From positions 1 through 64,000 of the forward strand of contig JAJEGW010000167.1 of assembly GCA_022819605.1 (NCBI GenBank): DNA of 64,000 nt. Direction: 5' to 3'. The position numbers and the translations under genes were made by a program. Shown here piece after piece: positions 53,590 to 61,873 of this stretch (its first letter is position 1; each line of letters starts with the position of its first letter). This DNA comes from Silicimonas sp. (GTDB lineage: Bacteria; Pseudomonadota; Alphaproteobacteria; Rhodobacterales; Rhodobacteraceae). The notes under the pieces are model-generated. The model was not told the DNA's origin and did no database searches. It saw only the letters and a program-made list of their open reading frames with translations.

Positions 53590-54993
53590 GTGGGGATAAG
53601 TCGAGCGGCATTCCAATTTGCGCTCATCGCTATTTTCCTTCTGCATTCGGCTGGAGGAAATGCTGCTCCGTATGCGGCCATGGTCATGGATGCGCGAACG
53701 GGCAAGGTCCTGCATTCCAGGAATGCCGACACCAGGCTTCATCCGGCGTCTCTCACGAAGATGATGACGCTCTATGTGGTCTTTGACGCAGTGGAGCGCG
53801 GGGAGATCGATCTCGACCAGAAAGTGCGGATCTCCCGACACGCGGCGAACGAACCGCCTTCGAAGCTCGGCCTCAGAGTTGGCCAGAAGGTTAAGCTCCG
53901 CTACCTTATCCGGGCGGCTGCCGTTAAGTCCGCCAACGACGCGGCGACGGCCCTCGGCGAGGCCGTGTCCGGAAGCGAGGCAAATTTTGCTCGGCGCATG
54001 AACGACATGGCGAAGGCCATGGGGCTGAACAAGACAACGTTCAAGAACGCGCATGGACTGACGGAGCGAGGGCATCTCTCGACTGCGCGCGACATGACAA
54101 TCCTGGGACGCCAGCTGTTCTACGACTTCCCTGACTACTACAATCTTTTTTCCCGTCGTTCGACCAGTGCCGGAGTGAAGACGGTGAGGAACACGAACCG
54201 ACGCCTCTTGAATGCATACAAGGGAGCGGACGGCATTAAGACCGGCTTCACGCGAGCGGCCGGCTTCAACCTTGTCGCTTCGGCAGAGCGAGGCAGAAAG
54301 CGCGTGATCGCGACGGTGTTCGGGGGTCGGTCCGTGGCATCGCGCAACCAGCGCGTTGCCGAGCTGCTTGACATGGGATTCTCCCGGTCTCCGAACCGCG
54401 TGGCGGTCAAGAAGCCCCGCCGTCCGGTGCTAAACCTGCCTGCAAGCCTCGTTGCCCGGTCCGGACGCGTGGTGCGCTCCTCCCGGCCTCCCCTGAGGCC
54501 GATTGCCGCCCCGGTGGATGAAACCTCCATCGCTATTGCCGAGGACATTTCCGATGTCCTGGTCGAAGTTGCGCTCAGCGATACAACAATTCCGGCACTT
54601 GCTGAAATTGCAGCGGCCACGGACCTGGGTGCTGGGCGAACCGGCATCAACCAAAGGCCTGTGCTCAGGCCCCTGGTCGCACAAGGCTCTGCCCAGGAGG
54701 AACTGGATTCCGCACACGGAGAGGGGCAGGTCGTGTTGCGGGCTTCTGCCGACGGCGAACGTCATTGGGGCATCAATGTGGGCCTGTTCAAGACTCGTGG
54801 AGAGGCGGAGCGTGTGCTCCTGCAAACGGCCCTCGTCGAGATTGCGACCTTGGATGCCGCCAAAAGGTCTGTTGTTCGCGGACCCAGGGGGTGGGAGGCG
54901 AATTTCCTGGGCTTGAGCGAGGGCGGTGCCTCGCTGGCCTGCCGTCGTCTCCATGCGCGGAGCCTTCCATGCACGCCAAGGGTGCATCGCTGA
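53590..54993 (+). CDS. D-alanyl-D-alanine carboxypeptidase (PBP5/6 type) with C-terminal SPOR domain
   Basis: A 467-residue cell-wall enzyme with a signal peptide (AFQFALIAIFLLHSAGGNA). Serine-type penicillin-binding motifs are present: S54-L-T-K57, S114-A-N116 and KTG in GADGIKTGFTRAAG near residue 220. After a long linker (about 280-380), a SPOR-like peptidoglycan-binding domain is visible (GINVGLFKTRGEAERVLLQTALVEI). It trims pentapeptides in peptidoglycan. The start is GTG at 53590, with AGGAGG upstream. Confidence 0.92.
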   Translation: MGISRAAFQFALIAIFLLHSAGGNAAPYAAMVMDARTGKVLHSRNADTRLHPASLTKMMTLYVVFDAVERGEIDLDQKVRISRHAANEPPSKLGLRVGQKVKLRYLIRAAAVKSANDAATALGEAVSGSEANFARRMNDMAKAMGLNKTTFKNAHGLTERGHLSTARDMTILGRQLFYDFPDYYNLFSRRSTSAGVKTVRNTNRRLLNAYKGADGIKTGFTRAAGFNLVASAERGRKRVIATVFGGRSVASRNQRVAELLDMGFSRSPNRVAVKKPRRPVLNLPASLVARSGRVVRSSRPPLRPIAAPVDETSIAIAEDISDVLVEVALSDTTIPALAEIAAATDLGAGRTGINQRPVLRPLVAQGSAQEELDSAHGEGQVVLRASADGERHWGINVGLFKTRGEAERVLLQTALVEIATLDAAKRSVVRGPRGWEANFLGLSEGGASLACRRLHARSLPCTPRVHR

Positions 54994-55175
54994 ATTCACG
55001 GGCGCATTTCGGGCATGCGACGTCGGACGTCTCAATTGCGCGCCGTTTCCCGCAACTTACCTTTTTGGCAGGATTGTTCGCGTTTACGGCCCTTGATGGC
55101 AAGACGCAGACATTCTCCTTGCCCTTTCGCCCTCCGCGACGGCAGGTTTGCGTTTGCTCGCGCAGGGGAGCATCA

Positions 55176-55223
55176 ATGACCGCAAGCGATCAAAACAACC
55201 TGGCAAGCAAGGAAGTGACATGA
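55176..55223 (+). CDS. 15-residue upstream peptide coupled to the aminotransferase gene
   Basis: ATG at 55176 has a good ribosome site (GGGGAG six bases upstream) and encodes MTASDQNNLASKEVT. Its TGA (55221-55223) overlaps the aminotransferase ATG (55220-55222) as ATGA. It has no recognised family. It may be a leader that sets translation of the next gene, or the true gene start may differ. In the remaining gap back to 54994 no other gene is seen. Confidence 0.4.
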   Translation: MTASDQNNLASKEVT

Positions 55224-56626
55224 ACTCTCTGGAGCTGAGAAACGACGCAGCGCATCAATTGTGGGAACTTGATCGCAGGCATTTTCTGCATCCGTTTACT
55301 CATTTCGAAAGCTACGAGGATTCGGGATCGCTGATCATGTCTGCGGGATCGGGTTCCGAAATGACCGACTCCAACGGCCAAACCTATCTCGACATGATTG
55401 GCGGGCTCTGGTGCAACAACATTGGCCTTGGTCGACAGGAAATGGCCGATGCGATTGCGGAACAGGTCACGAAGCTGTCATACAGTTCGACATTCACCGA
55501 CATGTCCAACGAACCCGCGGCCCAGCTGGCGGCCAAGCTGGCCGAACTGGCGCCCGGCGACCTTAATCGCGTACACTTCTCAACCGGTGGCTCGACCGCG
55601 GTCGACAGCGCACTGCGCCTGGTGCACTTTTATCAGCAATGCGCGGGCAAGCCGCAAAAGGTCCATGTCATCGCACGTCGACAAGCCTATCATGGATCAA
55701 CCTATGCCACGATATCGATCGGCTACAAGGAAGCGGACCGGCGGCACGGGTTCCGATACATCGAGGACACCATCCACCACATCTCGGAACCGGATCTTTA
55801 CCGGGCCCCGAACGGCATGGGAGAAGCGGAGTTCTGCGACCATCTGGTCAAGGAGTTCGAGGACAAGATTGCCGAGATCGGCCCGGACAACGTGGGGGCA
55901 TTCTTTGCCGAGCCAGTCATGGGCGCGGGAGGCGTATTGGTGCCGCCCGGTGACTATCTCAAGCGGATGCACGAGGTCTGCAAGCGCCACGACATCCTTT
56001 ACGTATCCGACGAAGTGGTCACCGCATTCGGCCGCCTGGGGCACTGGTTCGCATCCGAGGACGTGTTCGGAATCATCCCCGACATCATTTGCTCGGCAAA
56101 GGGGCTGTCATCCGGCTATTTGCCGATTGGTGCAACGATTTACTCGGATCGCATTCACGAGACCATCTCGTCCGGTGATTCTTCGCGCGTCTATACCAGC
56201 GGCTTCACCTATGCCGGGCACCCGGTCTGCTGCGTGGCGGCACTGAAGAACATTGAAATCATGGAGCGCGAGAACATTCTCGAACATGCCAGGGAGGTCG
56301 GAGACCATTTCGGCGAACGACTCCGCGATCTGGAAGGGATGAAGCTGGTCGGCAACGTGCGCGGTATCGGCTTGATGCGTTGCCTGGAAAATGTCCTTGA
56401 CCGGACCACCAGGGAGACGCTTCCGGAAGAGGTCGACATCGGCAAACGCATTTCCGACGCGGCGGAATCCCTCGGCGTGCTCGTGCGTCCGATCGGACGG
56501 CTGAACGTCATGTCGCCGCCGTTGGTCATCACAAAGTCGGAGATTGACTTCGCCGTTGATCGCCTGGGGAAGGCGATCGAGCAGGTTCACGGCGACCTTG
56601 TCAGGGAAGGGTGGACACCAGTCTGA
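55220..56626 (+). CDS. class III aminotransferase, polyamine/omega-amino acid:pyruvate type
   Basis: A 468-residue PLP fold-type I class III aminotransferase. It has GSEMTDSNGQTYLDMIGGLWCNNIGLG, the PLP-phosphate block FSTGGSTAVDSALRL, DILYVSDEVVTAFGRLGHWFA, and the Schiff-base lysine in ICSAKGLSSGYLPIGA. It resembles SpuC-type putrescine:pyruvate and beta-alanine/taurine transaminases. The opposite-strand polyamine ABC importer directly downstream supports putrescine or a related diamine. The preceding 15-codon frame overlaps its start. Confidence 0.87.
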   Translation: MNSLELRNDAAHQLWELDRRHFLHPFTHFESYEDSGSLIMSAGSGSEMTDSNGQTYLDMIGGLWCNNIGLGRQEMADAIAEQVTKLSYSSTFTDMSNEPAAQLAAKLAELAPGDLNRVHFSTGGSTAVDSALRLVHFYQQCAGKPQKVHVIARRQAYHGSTYATISIGYKEADRRHGFRYIEDTIHHISEPDLYRAPNGMGEAEFCDHLVKEFEDKIAEIGPDNVGAFFAEPVMGAGGVLVPPGDYLKRMHEVCKRHDILYVSDEVVTAFGRLGHWFASEDVFGIIPDIICSAKGLSSGYLPIGATIYSDRIHETISSGDSSRVYTSGFTYAGHPVCCVAALKNIEIMERENILEHAREVGDHFGERLRDLEGMKLVGNVRGIGLMRCLENVLDRTTRETLPEEVDIGKRISDAAESLGVLVRPIGRLNVMSPPLVITKSEIDFAVDRLGKAIEQVHGDLVREGWTPV

Positions 56627-56648
56627 CCTTGCGCACCTCCGGCATCGG

Positions 56649-57722
56649 TCAGCGATCAAGGACCAGCGTGTCCTCCTCCCGCCAGCTGAGCCAGACCTGG
56701 TCGCCTACGTCTCCGTTCTCGACGGTTGATCGGGTTTCGTTCTGGACGGTGACAGACATGAGAGGGCCGCTGTCCGGCTGAACACGGATGTGCGAAGTAT
56801 CACCGTAGTAAGCCCAGTCAACGATGCGGCCCTGAACGATGAGGCTGGAATCGGGTCTGCTTGCGGTCATGCGGATCTTCTCGGGCCTGACCGCCAGCGA
56901 AACCTGGCCATGAGCACAACCTGAATGCGGAACCGTCACCTTGCCGAGGTGCGCGACCTCGACCGTGACGCCTTGACCGGAAGCCCCCGTGACCTGGCCG
57001 TCGAGGAGGTTCACCTTGCCGATGAAGTCAGCAACAAATCGCGAGTTTGGCGATTCATAAAGCAGCTCGGGGGTCGCGGTCTGCTCCACACGCCCTGCCT
57101 GCATCACGGCGATGCGATCAGCCATTGACAGCGCCTCGTCCTGATCGTGGGTGACAATGATGAAAGTGATTCCGATCTCTTCCTGCAGGCGCGTCAATTC
57201 AAGCTGCATTTGCTCGCGCAGTTTTGCGTCGAGTGCCGACATCGGCTCGTCAAGAAGCAGCACCTTGGGGCGCTTCACCAGTGCGCGCGCAAGGGCGACA
57301 CGCTGGCGCTGGCCTCCGGAGAGTTGATCCGGCTTGCGTCCACCCAAGTGGGCCAGCTGGACCAGCTCCAGGACTTCCTCCGCCCTCCGCCGGGTTTCGG
57401 CTGCAGGGACTCCGGTCACTTTCAGCCCGTATCCCACATTCGCCAGCACTGTCATGTGCGGGAACACGGCGTAGGACTGGAAGACCATATTTACCGGTCG
57501 CTTGTTGGGCGCCATGGCGCTGACGTCCACGCCGTCGATCAGGATCTCCCCCGCAGTTGGCGTCTCGAAACCCGCCAGCATGCGCAGGAGCGTGGTCTTG
57601 CCGCAACCGGACGGGCCGAGCACCGCAAAGAACTCGTTTGCCGCAATGTCGATATTGGCATTGTCGACGGCAGTGATTCCACCAAACTTCTTGGTGACGT
57701 TGCGAATGGAAATGATGCTCAT
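56649..57722 (-). CDS. potA: polyamine ABC transporter ATP-binding protein (PotA/PotG)
   Basis: A 357-residue ATPase with Walker A GPSGCGKTT, signature LSGGQRQRVALARAL and Walker B VLLLDEPMSALD. A C-terminal TOBE domain (SLAVRPEKIRM onward) is typical of PotA/PotG and related MOI-family importers. Its ATG overlaps the stop of the upstream permease (ATGA). It converges on the aminotransferase gene, whose stop lies 22 bases away. Confidence 0.92.
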   Translation of the reverse strand: MSIISIRNVTKKFGGITAVDNANIDIAANEFFAVLGPSGCGKTTLLRMLAGFETPTAGEILIDGVDVSAMAPNKRPVNMVFQSYAVFPHMTVLANVGYGLKVTGVPAAETRRRAEEVLELVQLAHLGGRKPDQLSGGQRQRVALARALVKRPKVLLLDEPMSALDAKLREQMQLELTRLQEEIGITFIIVTHDQDEALSMADRIAVMQAGRVEQTATPELLYESPNSRFVADFIGKVNLLDGQVTGASGQGVTVEVAHLGKVTVPHSGCAHGQVSLAVRPEKIRMTASRPDSSLIVQGRIVDWAYYGDTSHIRVQPDSGPLMSVTVQNETRSTVENGDVGDQVWLSWREEDTLVLDR

Positions 57723-58555
57723 TGTGCACCTGCATGTTCTGGACGCTGTACCCGCAACATCAGTGCTGCAACGATCAGCGTGATCACCACCAGCACGGTC
57801 GAAGCGGCGTTGACCTCTGGCGTCACGCTGAACCGGACCATGGAATAGACCTTGACCGGAAAGGTCACGGTTTCCGGGCCGGACGTGAAAAAGGTGATCA
57901 CGAAGTCATCAAGCGAAAGCGTGAAGGCCAGCAGTGCACCAGCTACCAGGCCTGGCCGCATGTAGGGAAAGATCACGTGCCGGAACGTCTGCCACTCCGT
58001 GGCCCCCAGATCGCGCGACGCTTCTTCCAGTTCGCGATTGAAACCCGCCATACGGGCGCGAACAACGATGGCCACAAAAGGGAAGCTGAAGGCAACATGG
58101 GCGACGATGATCGCCGAAAGGTTGAGTGGCCACGGCATTCCCGTCGGCCAGCCGATGCGCGAGAAGAAAGCGAGCATGGCTACCCCCATGCAAATCTCGG
58201 GAATCACGATCGGCAGTGCCATGAATCCCTCGTAGGCGCTCTTGAACGGAAATCGGAATCTCCACAGCAGCAATGCCACCATGGCGCCAAGAGTGGTGGC
58301 GACGACGGTGTTTATGGCCGCAATGGTCAACGAATTGATGAAGGCCTCGATCAATCCGTCATTGTTCCACGCTCTCTCGTAGTACTTGGTGGTGAAGCCC
58401 CTCCAGACGATGTTGCGCTTCGAGTCATTGAAGCTGAATGCCATCATGAGGACCACCGGGGCATAGAGCAGGATGAATACCATGCCGAAGAAGCTCCTCA
58501 TCCAGACCCGCCCGGCATAGTCCAGCGGGTCGACCCGGCGGCGCAGCCCCCTCAT
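57719..58555 (-). CDS. potC: polyamine ABC transporter permease (PotC/PotI)
   Basis: A 278-residue membrane protein with six helices and the EAA loop ELEEASRDLGATEWQTFRHVIFPYMRPGLVAGALLAFTLSLDDFVITFF, which includes the D-D-F signature of PotC/PotI. It overlaps both flanking genes by ATGA. Polyamine specificity follows from the family and the neighbouring binding protein. Confidence 0.92.
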   Translation of the reverse strand: MRGLRRRVDPLDYAGRVWMRSFFGMVFILLYAPVVLMMAFSFNDSKRNIVWRGFTTKYYERAWNNDGLIEAFINSLTIAAINTVVATTLGAMVALLLWRFRFPFKSAYEGFMALPIVIPEICMGVAMLAFFSRIGWPTGMPWPLNLSAIIVAHVAFSFPFVAIVVRARMAGFNRELEEASRDLGATEWQTFRHVIFPYMRPGLVAGALLAFTLSLDDFVITFFTSGPETVTFPVKVYSMVRFSVTPEVNAASTVLVVITLIVAALMLRVQRPEHAGAQ

Positions 58556-59457
58556 ACCCGCGCCTCCGAGTCACGGGTGAGCAGCGCGCGCAGCGCCAGA
58601 ACACCGAACGTGACATACATCAACAGGAAGCTGAGAGCGGAACCAAACGGCCAGTCATTGGCCGCCTTGAACTGCCGTTCGATGACATTGCCGATCATCG
58701 TGGCATTGGTTCCCCCCAGCAAGTCGGCGGTAAGGAACGAACCAAGGCAGGGGATGAACACCAGAATCAGGCCGGAGACGATGCCGGGCATGGTCAGCGG
58801 CACTGTCACGCGCAGAAAGGTGGCCATCTGAGAAGCGCCAAGGTCGAGGGATGCTTCAAGCATGGATCGATCCAGTCGTTCGATGGAAGCATACAGCGGC
58901 AGCACCATGAAGGGCATGAACACATAGACCAGGCCGGCGACAACGGCGAAGTCGTTGTACAGCAGCTCCAGTGGTTCAAACGGTCCGAACAGCCTGTCGA
59001 GCCAGAGCGCGTCGTAAATCCACTCCAGCGTGAAATTCACGTAGCCCCGGGTTCGGAACACCGCGATCAGGGCATAGGTGCGAATGAGAAGATTGATCCA
59101 GAATGGCAGAATTACCGCCAGCAGCAGCCACGGCTGCCAGCGCCGCGAGGCGAAGGAAATGACAATGGCGACCGGGTAGGCAATGACCAGGCACAGGATC
59201 GTTGCCAGCGCCGAGATCCAGACCGACTTCCAGATGATCACCAGATAGACGGGATCGGCCAGGGCCCGGACGTAATTGGCCAGGGTCCAGGTGATTTCGG
59301 TTTCTGTAATGGAGATCTTGCCGTCGATGACCGCCTTTTCGCCGAACGACAGCATCCACACGATGCCAAGCGGCACCAGGAAGAAAAACAGGAGCCAGAA
59401 GGAGCCTGGGCTCGCGAGGATCCAGAAGACCCTTTGGTTCTTGCGGAAACTCTCCAC
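58552..59457 (-). CDS. potB: polyamine ABC transporter permease (PotB/PotH)
   Basis: A 301-residue permease with six helices and the block FWINLLIRTYALIAVFRTRGYVN typical of PotB/PotH, then the EAA loop MLEASLDLGASQMATFLRVTVPLTMPGIVSG. The GTG at 59457 (giving ESFRKNQRVFWILASPG) fits the family N-terminus. A TTG at 59493 would add 12 residues, but it sits inside a perfect hairpin and encodes a Gly/Pro-rich start. Confidence 0.87.
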   Translation of the reverse strand: MESFRKNQRVFWILASPGSFWLLFFFLVPLGIVWMLSFGEKAVIDGKISITETEITWTLANYVRALADPVYLVIIWKSVWISALATILCLVIAYPVAIVISFASRRWQPWLLLAVILPFWINLLIRTYALIAVFRTRGYVNFTLEWIYDALWLDRLFGPFEPLELLYNDFAVVAGLVYVFMPFMVLPLYASIERLDRSMLEASLDLGASQMATFLRVTVPLTMPGIVSGLILVFIPCLGSFLTADLLGGTNATMIGNVIERQFKAANDWPFGSALSFLLMYVTFGVLALRALLTRDSEARV

Positions 59458-59470
59458 GACGGAAGCAGGC

Positions 59471-59492
59471 TGGGGCGGGCCACCCCGCCCCA
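59471..59492 (-). other. perfect GC hairpin between potD and potB
   Basis: TGGGGCGGG (59471-59479) and CCCGCCCCA (59484-59492) pair over nine bases around a four-base loop. There is no T-run. It lies just after the binding-protein stop (59500), so it probably stabilises that message or attenuates read-through to the permeases. Confidence 0.65.
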
Positions 59493-59499
59493 ATGACGG

Positions 59500-60576
59500 T
59501 CAGGCGGCTTGGACCCGGGTCCAGGCGTCGTTGATGTTCTTCACATGCTCTTCGCCCAGATAGAGCTGGAACTCGCATTTGGCGACGGTTTCATCGGACG
59601 GAAAGATCGCCGGGTTTTCGTTGTATTCAGGTCCGAGTTTTGCCTGGGCAGCCGCGTTTGGCGTTGCGTACTGGATATAGTCGGCGATGGCGGCACCGGC
59701 GTCTGCATCAAGGATGAAGTTGATGAACGCGTGCGCATTGTCCGGGTGTGGCGCACCCGTCGGCATGCACAGGCAATCCTGCCAGATCAGGCCGCCTTCG
59801 TCAGGAACGTAGAACGAAAGGTCGTCGTCATCCGCCATGACTTGCAGGATGTCGCCGTTCCATTCCTGGGCAATGACCACTTCGCCCGATACCAGCAGGT
59901 CCTGACCGTTGTCGTCGGCAAAGACCTTGATGTTCTCTTTCTGCGCGATCAGCAACTCTTCTGCCGCCTTGATGTCTGCTGGATCGGTCGAATTCAGCGA
60001 ATTGCCCAGGTATTTCATGGCATGGCCGAGAACGTTCGCTCCGTCGCCCAGCAGCGAAATCTTGCCCGCGAACTGATCGGAATCGTAGAGATGCTTCCAG
60101 GACTTGGTGATGTCCCCGGTCCGTTTCGCATTATAGCCGACACCGATTGTCCCCCACATGTACGGGATTGAGTGCTTGAGGCCCGGATCATAGCTGGCAT
60201 CGCGGAAATTGGCGCCGAGATTTGACATGTTCGGGATCTTGTCGTGATCCAGCGGCAGAAGCATGCCAGCGACCAGCATGCGTTCCACATAGTCATTGGT
60301 CGGGACGATCAGGTCGTAGCCCGGATTGCCTTCCCGCAGCTTGGCGAACAACTCATCGTTGTCGGCAAATAGATCCATCTTGACCTCGATGCCTGTGGCG
60401 GCATTGAAGTCGTCCAGCGTGGTCTCGCCGATATAGGTGTCCCAGTTGTAGAAGTTCAGCTTCTTTTCTTCGGCAGCCATCGTGCCTCTCGGCAGGAAGC
60501 TCAGCCCGGCCAATGCTGTTGCACTGCCCAAAAGGCTTCGGCGGTTGGGACGGAACTTTGGCGAATAGGTCTTCAT
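59500..60576 (-). CDS. potD: polyamine ABC transporter substrate-binding protein (PotD/PotF)
   Basis: A 358-residue periplasmic protein. The N-terminus (KFRPNRRSLLGSATALAGLSFLPRGTMA) contains a twin-arginine-like RRSLLG and a hydrophobic region, so Tat export is possible. Mature features of PotD/PotF include KKLNFYNWDTYIGETTLDDFNAATGIEVKMDLFADNDELFAKLREGNPGYDLIVPTNDYVERM. It captures putrescine or spermidine. The ATG at 60576 is set by AGGAGG eight bases upstream. Confidence 0.92.
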   Translation of the reverse strand: MKTYSPKFRPNRRSLLGSATALAGLSFLPRGTMAAEEKKLNFYNWDTYIGETTLDDFNAATGIEVKMDLFADNDELFAKLREGNPGYDLIVPTNDYVERMLVAGMLLPLDHDKIPNMSNLGANFRDASYDPGLKHSIPYMWGTIGVGYNAKRTGDITKSWKHLYDSDQFAGKISLLGDGANVLGHAMKYLGNSLNSTDPADIKAAEELLIAQKENIKVFADDNGQDLLVSGEVVIAQEWNGDILQVMADDDDLSFYVPDEGGLIWQDCLCMPTGAPHPDNAHAFINFILDADAGAAIADYIQYATPNAAAQAKLGPEYNENPAIFPSDETVAKCEFQLYLGEEHVKNINDAWTRVQAA

Positions 60577-61408
60577 GTCTGGTTCCTCCTTTGGCAAAAT
60601 TTTCTGTCATGCCTGTCATTCCTGTCAAAGATTGCGCAGTCGCCGCTTTTTGACAACCGGAAATTCCGGCGCTGGGCTCCCGAGTCTGCACAGTTTATGC
60701 ATAAAGAAGTCTTCATAACAATATGATTTTCAGTTATTTATAGGATCAGACCCTTTGTCCCTCCTGTTCGATCGTAAGCCGAGTTGCCGACCGCGCCGAC
60801 CAAGGTGGCTGACCTGACTGGTAATTCAGTCGGTGACTTGAATCGATTGGCATCGATGACCTTCCAGCGTGGTTGGAATTTCGGTGACTGCTCCGCGCCA
60901 GCTGGCATCATGTCGTCGAGATTCAGCTCACTCGTCCGAGTCCCGGGCCGTTCCGTCCCGTCCGGCGGCCGGACGTAAGGGCCAGGCGAATTGACCAACC
61001 CAGCGGCTGGGCCTACTTTGGAAGCAGGAGCAGGGAGCGGGACAGTCGGGATCTCGAATTGCGAATGGAGCTCTTGAGGAAAGACCATGACGTCATGCAT
61101 GCTAACGTGAAATCGACTCTGAACGAGATAAGGTTCGAGATGGCAAGTCGGGATGCGGCACATCGGGAGCGGGATCCAACCGCGCGCTGGAGGCAGCCGA
61201 AGATCATCAATGGCGCTATCCCCGTTGCCGAGGCGCTAGGGATCTCCGCGGCCGAATCCGTCGCTGGCGCCAGAATTCCTCGTGCCGTGTTCGCTTCGGT
61301 TCGTGGCGGCGCCTGCTGTCGCCCGGTCGGCCACGAAAGGGTGCTCTCCGGCGGGTGCAAGCAGGTGCCTGTGTACCGCCGGACTCGGCAAGCGATGGAG
61401 GTCGCACT
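60577..61408. other. 832-base gap with promoter region and unassigned frames
   Basis: The part next to potD is AT-rich (about 60,680-60,750) and carries the perfect 12-base palindrome TTTATGCATAAA at 60694-60705, a candidate operator for the importer. Farther right, a plus-strand frame from 61065 to 61412 has a coiled-coil-like start (MELLRKDHDVMHANVKSTL), but its second half looks non-coding. I see no recognisable gene here. Confidence 0.4.
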
Positions 61409-61855
61409 ATGAAATCAGGCATTTTCTCGGGGTTTCTGGCCGTGGCAGCGGCGCTTTTGCTTTCAAGCTGTGCACAATTCGAGCGGGCAGTGGTCGGGAA
61501 ACCGCAACTCGTGACACAGCCGCTTGCGCCATCCGCAGCAAAGACCGTTGAGGAACTTGACACCACGACCGACGCTGAGCGCGACGCGGCTGCGGCGCGC
61601 GGCGCCACAGGGCGGCTTCTCGGTGAAACCGTTGCGTCGCTTGGCGATGCTACCAGGTCGGGTTTCTGGATTGAGACGCCGCTGGCCAAGGCGGAAGGGC
61701 CAGGGCGATTGGTATATCCGGCCAATGGAAAGAGCGTCGAAGTCACGTTGATGCCGTCGGGCGGAGGTTCAAGTCGCGTTTCGCTTGCGGCAATGCGGCT
61801 CCTGGATGCGCCGCTTGCAGGTCTGCCGACTCTAGAGGTCCACGCGCTTCCGTGA
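61409..61855 (+). CDS. small lipoprotein, function unknown
   Basis: A 148-residue protein with a lipoprotein signal: MKSGIFSGFLAVAAALLLSSCAQFE, lipobox LLSSC with the acylated cysteine near residue 20. An alanine-rich helix (TTTDAERDAAAARGATGRLLGETVASLGD) and a beta-rich C-terminus (FWIETPLAKAEGPGRLVYPANGKSVEVTLMPSGGGS) follow. I do not recognise a known enzyme family. It converges on glmS, 18 bases away, and has its own promoter upstream by inference. Confidence 0.75.
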   Translation: MKSGIFSGFLAVAAALLLSSCAQFERAVVGKPQLVTQPLAPSAAKTVEELDTTTDAERDAAAARGATGRLLGETVASLGDATRSGFWIETPLAKAEGPGRLVYPANGKSVEVTLMPSGGGSSRVSLAAMRLLDAPLAGLPTLEVHALP

Positions 61856-61873
61856 ATGTGGCTGCCGTCCCGG

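Noticed and set aside
57722-58831. 369-codon plus-strand frame
   Set aside because: It is antisense to the two polyamine permease genes.
60738-61163. 141-codon minus-strand frame
   Set aside because: Pro/Ser-rich translation without motif, ribosome site or neighbours that would support it.
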